Below the pieces are notes generated by a model that was given only the letters and a program-made list of their open reading frames with translations, was not told where the DNA came from and did not search any database. From Chryseobacterium gallinarum (GTDB lineage Bacteria; Bacteroidota; Bacteroidia; Flavobacteriales; Weeksellaceae): a stretch of DNA of 64,000 bases. Positions 60,519 through 64,000 of this stretch are shown piece after piece (position 1 is the stretch's first letter; the number at the start of each line of letters is the position of its first letter). Made by a program: the position numbers and the translations under genes. Location of the stretch: contig NZ_CP009928.1 in assembly GCF_001021975.1 (NCBI RefSeq), positions 3,414,001 to 3,478,000 on the forward strand. The letters are read 5' to 3'.

Positions 60519-62405
60519 CTAAGCCTTATAATCCCTGATTTTTTCCTGAATTTCTTCAATGATTTTTTCATCATCAATTGTCGAGGGAATCTGGAAATCT
60601 TTTCCATCCAGTAAGGTTCTGATGAGCTTTCTTAAGATTTTGCCCGACCGGGTTTTGGGTAAGCGTTTGACAACCATTGCGTTTTTCAGGAAAGCTACGG
60701 CTCCTATTTTTTCGCGGACCATTTGGATGATATCTTTTTCAACCTGTTCCCCGGAAATTAAAGATCCGTTTTTTAAAACAATTACCGCAAAAGGAACCTG
60801 TCCTTTCAGATCATCATCTATTCCCACCACAGCACACTCTGCAACATCCGGGTGGGAAGAAACAATCTCTTCCATTTCGGAAGTGGAGAGCCTGTGCCCG
60901 GCTACATTGATTACGTCATCCACTCTTCCTGTGATGAAAATATATCCGTCCTCATCCTGTATAGCGCCGTCTCCGGAAAAATAATACCCTTTGTACTGGG
61001 ACAGATAGCTGTTTTGAAAACGCTCATAATCTTTCCAGATTCCCAGCATGGCTCCCGGAGGAAGCGGAAGTTTGATAACCAGGTATCCTTCGTGGTGAGG
61101 GTCAAGCTCCAGACCATTTTCATCAAATATTTTAATGTCGTATCCGGGGATGGGCTTTCCGGCAGAGGCCCTTTTGATCTTGTATCGGTCATCGAAGGTC
61201 ATTAATCCCAGCATTGGCCAGCCCGATTCCGTCTGCCACCAATGATCAATAGCGGGAACTCCTATGTGGCGGGCGAACCAATCCAACGTAGCAACATCAC
61301 ACCGTTCTCCTGCCAGAAACTGTTTTTTGAAGTGAGACAAATCATATTTTTTCACCAGTTCCCCATCAGGATCTTCCTTTTTAATTGCCCGGATAGCAGT
61401 AGGAGCTGTAAACATAACGGAAACCTTATATTCTGAAATAATTCTCCAGAAAGTGCCGGCGTCAGGAGTCATAACGGGTTTTCCTTCAAAGATAATCGTG
61501 GTGTTCCTGTTAATTAACGGACCATACACGGAAAAACTATGACCCACTGCCCAGCCAAAATCAGAGGCGGCCCAATATGTTTCACCCGGTTCAACCCCAT
61601 AAATGTATTTCATGGAGAATTTTAATGCCGTGGCATAACCTCCGGTGTCCCGTACAATTCCTTTAGGCTTTCCTGTAGTTCCTGAAGTGTAAAGCAAATA
61701 AAGCGGGTGGGTAGATGCTACAGAAATACAATCAACAGGTTCGGACTTTTGAACGAGTTCTTCATAATCAATCAGGCCGTCGAACATTTCGTGTTGGTTT
61801 TCTGTCAGTTTTCTGTTGTAAACAACGATATGATCCACTTTATCCTGTGCCATCTCTATAGCTTTTTCAACAAGCGGTAAGTAAGGGATTCTTTTGGCGA
61901 TCTCTACACCGGCGGTAGCTGTGATTAAAACTTTTGGTTTACAGTCGTCAATTCTTACTACCAGTTCATGAGGTGCAAAACCTCCAAACACTACATTATG
62001 AATAACCCCGATTCTTGCACAGGCCAGCATGGCGAAAAGGGTCTGCGGGATCATCGGCATATAGATAACGGCTGTATCTCCTTTCTGTAAGCCAAGAGAA
62101 CTCAGCCCTCCTGCCAGTTTTGAAATTTCTTCCTGAGCTTCTCTGAAAGTATAAGTTTTTTTCTGGTGAGTAACAGGGGAATCATAAACAATAGCTGTCT
62201 GGTCTCCAAAACCATCTTCAATATGCCGGTCAATGCATAAATGGCACATATTGAGTTTCCCGTCGGAAAACCATTGCGGGTAATCATTTTTATCTTTTGA
62301 AAGAATAGTTTGAGGAAATTCAGACCATTTTATTTCCCTGGCCTGCTCTTTCCAGAATTCTTCTTTATCTTCTATACTTTGTTTAAATAAAATATCAGTA
62401 TTCAT
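60519..62405 (-). CDS. short-chain acyl-CoA synthetase, propionyl-CoA synthetase-like
   Basis: 628 aa of the AMP-forming acyl-CoA synthetase family, with YTSGTTGKPKGIV, WWQTESGWP and the C-terminal KTRSGKILRK Lys site. It differs from the acs at 58476 through most of its length and is nearer to PrpE-type propionyl-CoA synthetases in general sequence. I infer propionate or another short fatty acid as substrate. It lies 24 bp after the receiver gene and 135 bp before acs, all leftward. Confidence 0.85.
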   Translation of the reverse strand: MNTDILFKQSIEDKEEFWKEQAREIKWSEFPQTILSKDKNDYPQWFSDGKLNMCHLCIDRHIEDGFGDQTAIVYDSPVTHQKKTYTFREAQEEISKLAGGLSSLGLQKGDTAVIYMPMIPQTLFAMLACARIGVIHNVVFGGFAPHELVVRIDDCKPKVLITATAGVEIAKRIPYLPLVEKAIEMAQDKVDHIVVYNRKLTENQHEMFDGLIDYEELVQKSEPVDCISVASTHPLYLLYTSGTTGKPKGIVRDTGGYATALKFSMKYIYGVEPGETYWAASDFGWAVGHSFSVYGPLINRNTTIIFEGKPVMTPDAGTFWRIISEYKVSVMFTAPTAIRAIKKEDPDGELVKKYDLSHFKKQFLAGERCDVATLDWFARHIGVPAIDHWWQTESGWPMLGLMTFDDRYKIKRASAGKPIPGYDIKIFDENGLELDPHHEGYLVIKLPLPPGAMLGIWKDYERFQNSYLSQYKGYYFSGDGAIQDEDGYIFITGRVDDVINVAGHRLSTSEMEEIVSSHPDVAECAVVGIDDDLKGQVPFAVIVLKNGSLISGEQVEKDIIQMVREKIGAVAFLKNAMVVKRLPKTRSGKILRKLIRTLLDGKDFQIPSTIDDEKIIEEIQEKIRDYKA

Positions 62406-62429
62406 ATCAATAGTGTGTTTGGTATTTTT

Positions 62430-62789
62430 CTAAAACAATTCTTCAATCTGCTGTATCAGCTTTTTAATAGAATAGGGTTTTGTAACATACGCATTAGCTC
62501 CCATTTCAAGGCCCTTTTCAATGTCTTTCGGATTGTTTTTGGCGCTTAGGAAGATAACTTTGGTGTCTTTAAACTTTTCATCCTGCTTGATAATGTCCAG
62601 TGTGCTGTATCCGTCAAGATTAGGCATCATGATATCCAATAAAATGACATCCGGGACCATTGTTTTTAAAAAATCAAGAACTTCTGTTCCGTCCCGTGCG
62701 ATATAAACATCATAGCCGTTCTTCTTAAAACTGTATTCCAGTGACATTAATATTTTGTGTTCATCATCTGCAATGATTATTTTTTTCAT
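62430..62789 (-). CDS. receiver-only response regulator
   Basis: 119 aa, a single CheY-like receiver domain and nothing else. It carries the acidic pair Asp8-Asp9, phospho-acceptor Asp52 (LLDIMMP), Ser82 and Lys104 (VTKPYS). No DNA-binding or enzymatic output domain is present. The next gene upstream (9 bp) is the CbrA/CrbS-like kinase, so they are a two-component pair. In proteobacterial CrbSR the regulator has a LuxR-type DNA-binding domain; here the output must be a protein interaction or a relay partner. Confidence 0.9.
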   Translation of the reverse strand: MKKIIIADDEHKILMSLEYSFKKNGYDVYIARDGTEVLDFLKTMVPDVILLDIMMPNLDGYSTLDIIKQDEKFKDTKVIFLSAKNNPKDIEKGLEMGANAYVTKPYSIKKLIQQIEELF

Positions 62790-62798
62790 AAATGGGTT

Positions 62799-64000
62799 TT
62801 AATGGTGTTCAACTTCATTTTTAATCTCTTTTTTTATATTTTTTTCAGGAATATTGATTGTGAAGGTCACGCCGAGACCGCTGTTTTCTGCTTTTATATT
62901 TCCACCGTGGGCCTGTACGATCTTTTTGGAAATTGCCAGTCCGAGTCCGCTTCCTGTTGGCTTTAATATATTCTGATTTCTGGATTGATAAAATTTGTCA
63001 AAGATCATTTCCAGATCTTCTTCAGGGATATGTTTGCCTGTATTGAAAATAGAAATCATTAATTGATGGTCTTTTTCAAAAAGTTTGGTCTGTATCGTTC
63101 CCTGTTCGTCGGTAAATTTCAATGCATTTCCCCAGATGTTCTGAAACAGCTGGATCATTCTCGCTTCATCATATTCAAAAATAATCTGGTTCAAAAGGTT
63201 GACTTCACTTAAATGAATATTTTTTTGTTGTATCAGATGGAGGAGTGGATTTAATGCTTTTTTATAGGTTTCAATAATATTATTTTCCCGGATATGTAAT
63301 GAGATTTCACCATGCTGAAGCTTATCCAGGTAGAGAATGTCATTGATGATTTCACTTAACCGGTCAGATTCTGTGATAATGTTATTTAAGAACTCCTGTC
63401 TGATTTCGGAAGGAATATCGTCGTCATCGGCTAAAATCTCTCCTGCAGAGCGGATGGCGGTAATCGGAGTCCTTAGTTCATGGGCTACGGAATCCAGGAA
63501 ATCATCCTTTTGCCGGTCTTTGATAATCAGGTTTTCATTGGCAGTCCTTAGATCGTCGGATAATTTCTGCAGTTCTTCAGACTGTTCCGTAAGCTTTTTA
63601 TTTAAGCTGATATTTTCTTTAGATTCCTCGAGAATGTTGAGGACTTCCTTCAAAGAGATTTTATCTTCTTTTGTTACGCCTTCTATCAGGATTTTGGCAG
63701 AGGCTGTTCCTATTCTTCCGGCCAGCAGGTTTTCAGAAAACTTAATAAACCTGGAATCAGCGGTTTCGGTGTTGGAGTCAATATTGTATTTTAAATTAAA
63801 AATTCTAAGGGCTTGTTCCGTTTTATTTTTACCTAGGAACCTTTCAAGGATATTCCTGATATCGGAAATATAGGCAGTTCCGCGCCAGATAAAGGCATTT
63901 TCATGATTTTGAATGTATTTGTCAATATCCACATACAGTTCGGCAAAATTTCTTTCCCGGTAATTTCCTTTGGTACTCACTGAAATAATGGTAAATAAAC
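62799..64000 (-). CDS. C-terminal part of a CbrA/CrbS-like sensor histidine kinase (cut by window edge)
   Basis: The frame stays open past the GTG at 63980 to the window edge, so this is the 3' part of a longer gene. The visible residues begin with a FAELYVDIDKYIQ linker and LLAGRIGTASAKI, a segment seen between the sodium-solute-symporter part and the kinase of CbrA/CrbS-type sensors. A coiled coil follows. The HisKA site is HELRTP (His167 counted from GTG), and a full HATPase domain (FQNIWGNALKF; GSGLGLAISKK) ends the protein. The upstream transporter half is predicted, not seen. It pairs with the receiver gene 9 bp downstream. Confidence 0.85.
   Translation of the reverse strand, partial: LFTIISVSTKGNYRERNFAELYVDIDKYIQNHENAFIWRGTAYISDIRNILERFLGKNKTEQALRIFNLKYNIDSNTETADSRFIKFSENLLAGRIGTASAKILIEGVTKEDKISLKEVLNILEESKENISLNKKLTEQSEELQKLSDDLRTANENLIIKDRQKDDFLDSVAHELRTPITAIRSAGEILADDDDIPSEIRQEFLNNIITESDRLSEIINDILYLDKLQHGEISLHIRENNIIETYKKALNPLLHLIQQKNIHLSEVNLLNQIIFEYDEARMIQLFQNIWGNALKFTDEQGTIQTKLFEKDHQLMISIFNTGKHIPEEDLEMIFDKFYQSRNQNILKPTGSGLGLAISKKIVQAHGGNIKAENSGLGVTFTINIPEKNIKKEIKNEVEHH

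Overview
The window is a low-GC chromosome segment of a Bacteroidota flavobacterium, most likely Chryseobacterium or a close Weeksellaceae relative. This is inferred from several signs: promoter elements of the TTTG / TAnnTTTG type, no Shine-Dalgarno pattern before most starts, two secreted enzymes with C-terminal type IX secretion sorting domains, a fused SecDF, a CarboxypepD_reg/plug/barrel TonB-dependent receptor, short bacteriocin-like leader peptides, and the purM-purN-purH-purD-guaA gene order. No rRNA, tRNA, CRISPR array or complete insertion sequence was seen.

Layout. 1-1690 looks like the edge of an integrated phage-type element. Very small leftward genes, one coding a Cro-like DNA-binding protein, diverge from a rightward CI/LexA-type autocleaving repressor, and three TTGC-N8-GCAA operator-like palindromes lie at and just inside this divergent region. 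1690-8940 holds an FMN reductase and then the purine block (purM, purN, purH, purD, guaA). Four of its spacers contain long imperfect hairpins built from degenerate heptamers, and a compact promoter-short ORF-terminator unit lies in front of purM. 9027-15155 holds an NTF2-like protein, a GNAT-nitrilase fusion, two paralogous Cys-rich leader peptides, an ABC1-type kinase and a DEAD-box helicase with a DEFD motif. 15153-20662 is mainly leftward: secreted or lipoprotein genes, an iron alcohol dehydrogenase, peptide deformylase and a Crp-type regulator.

20835-34737 has PEP carboxylase, a T9SS-exported subtilase, a sugar-nucleotide block (DegT aminotransferase, GalE, methyltransferase, cytidylyltransferase-like protein), a TonB receptor, MltG, DapF, a Gly/Asn/Tyr-rich lipoprotein and PnuC. 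34902-49427 has an amino-acid permease, a beta-propeller protein, HemN, a polytopic membrane protein, a T9SS sugar dehydrogenase, SecDF, two secreted surface proteins, an MFS exporter and arylamine N-acetyltransferase. 49526-58165 has a lipoprotein, a TatA-PAP2-TPR operon, RlmH, a YihY/BrkB protein, and NhaA with RelA/SpoT. 58476 to the end is an acetate/propionate activation block: acs, a second acyl-CoA synthetase, a receiver-only response regulator, and the C-terminal part of a CbrA/CrbS-like sensor kinase that runs off the window.

Most of the window is core metabolism and envelope biology. The parts least explained by known families are the left-edge immunity module, the purM-upstream small transcript, the heptamer hairpins of the pur spacers, the twin Cys-rich peptides, and the receiver-only output of the acetate two-component system.
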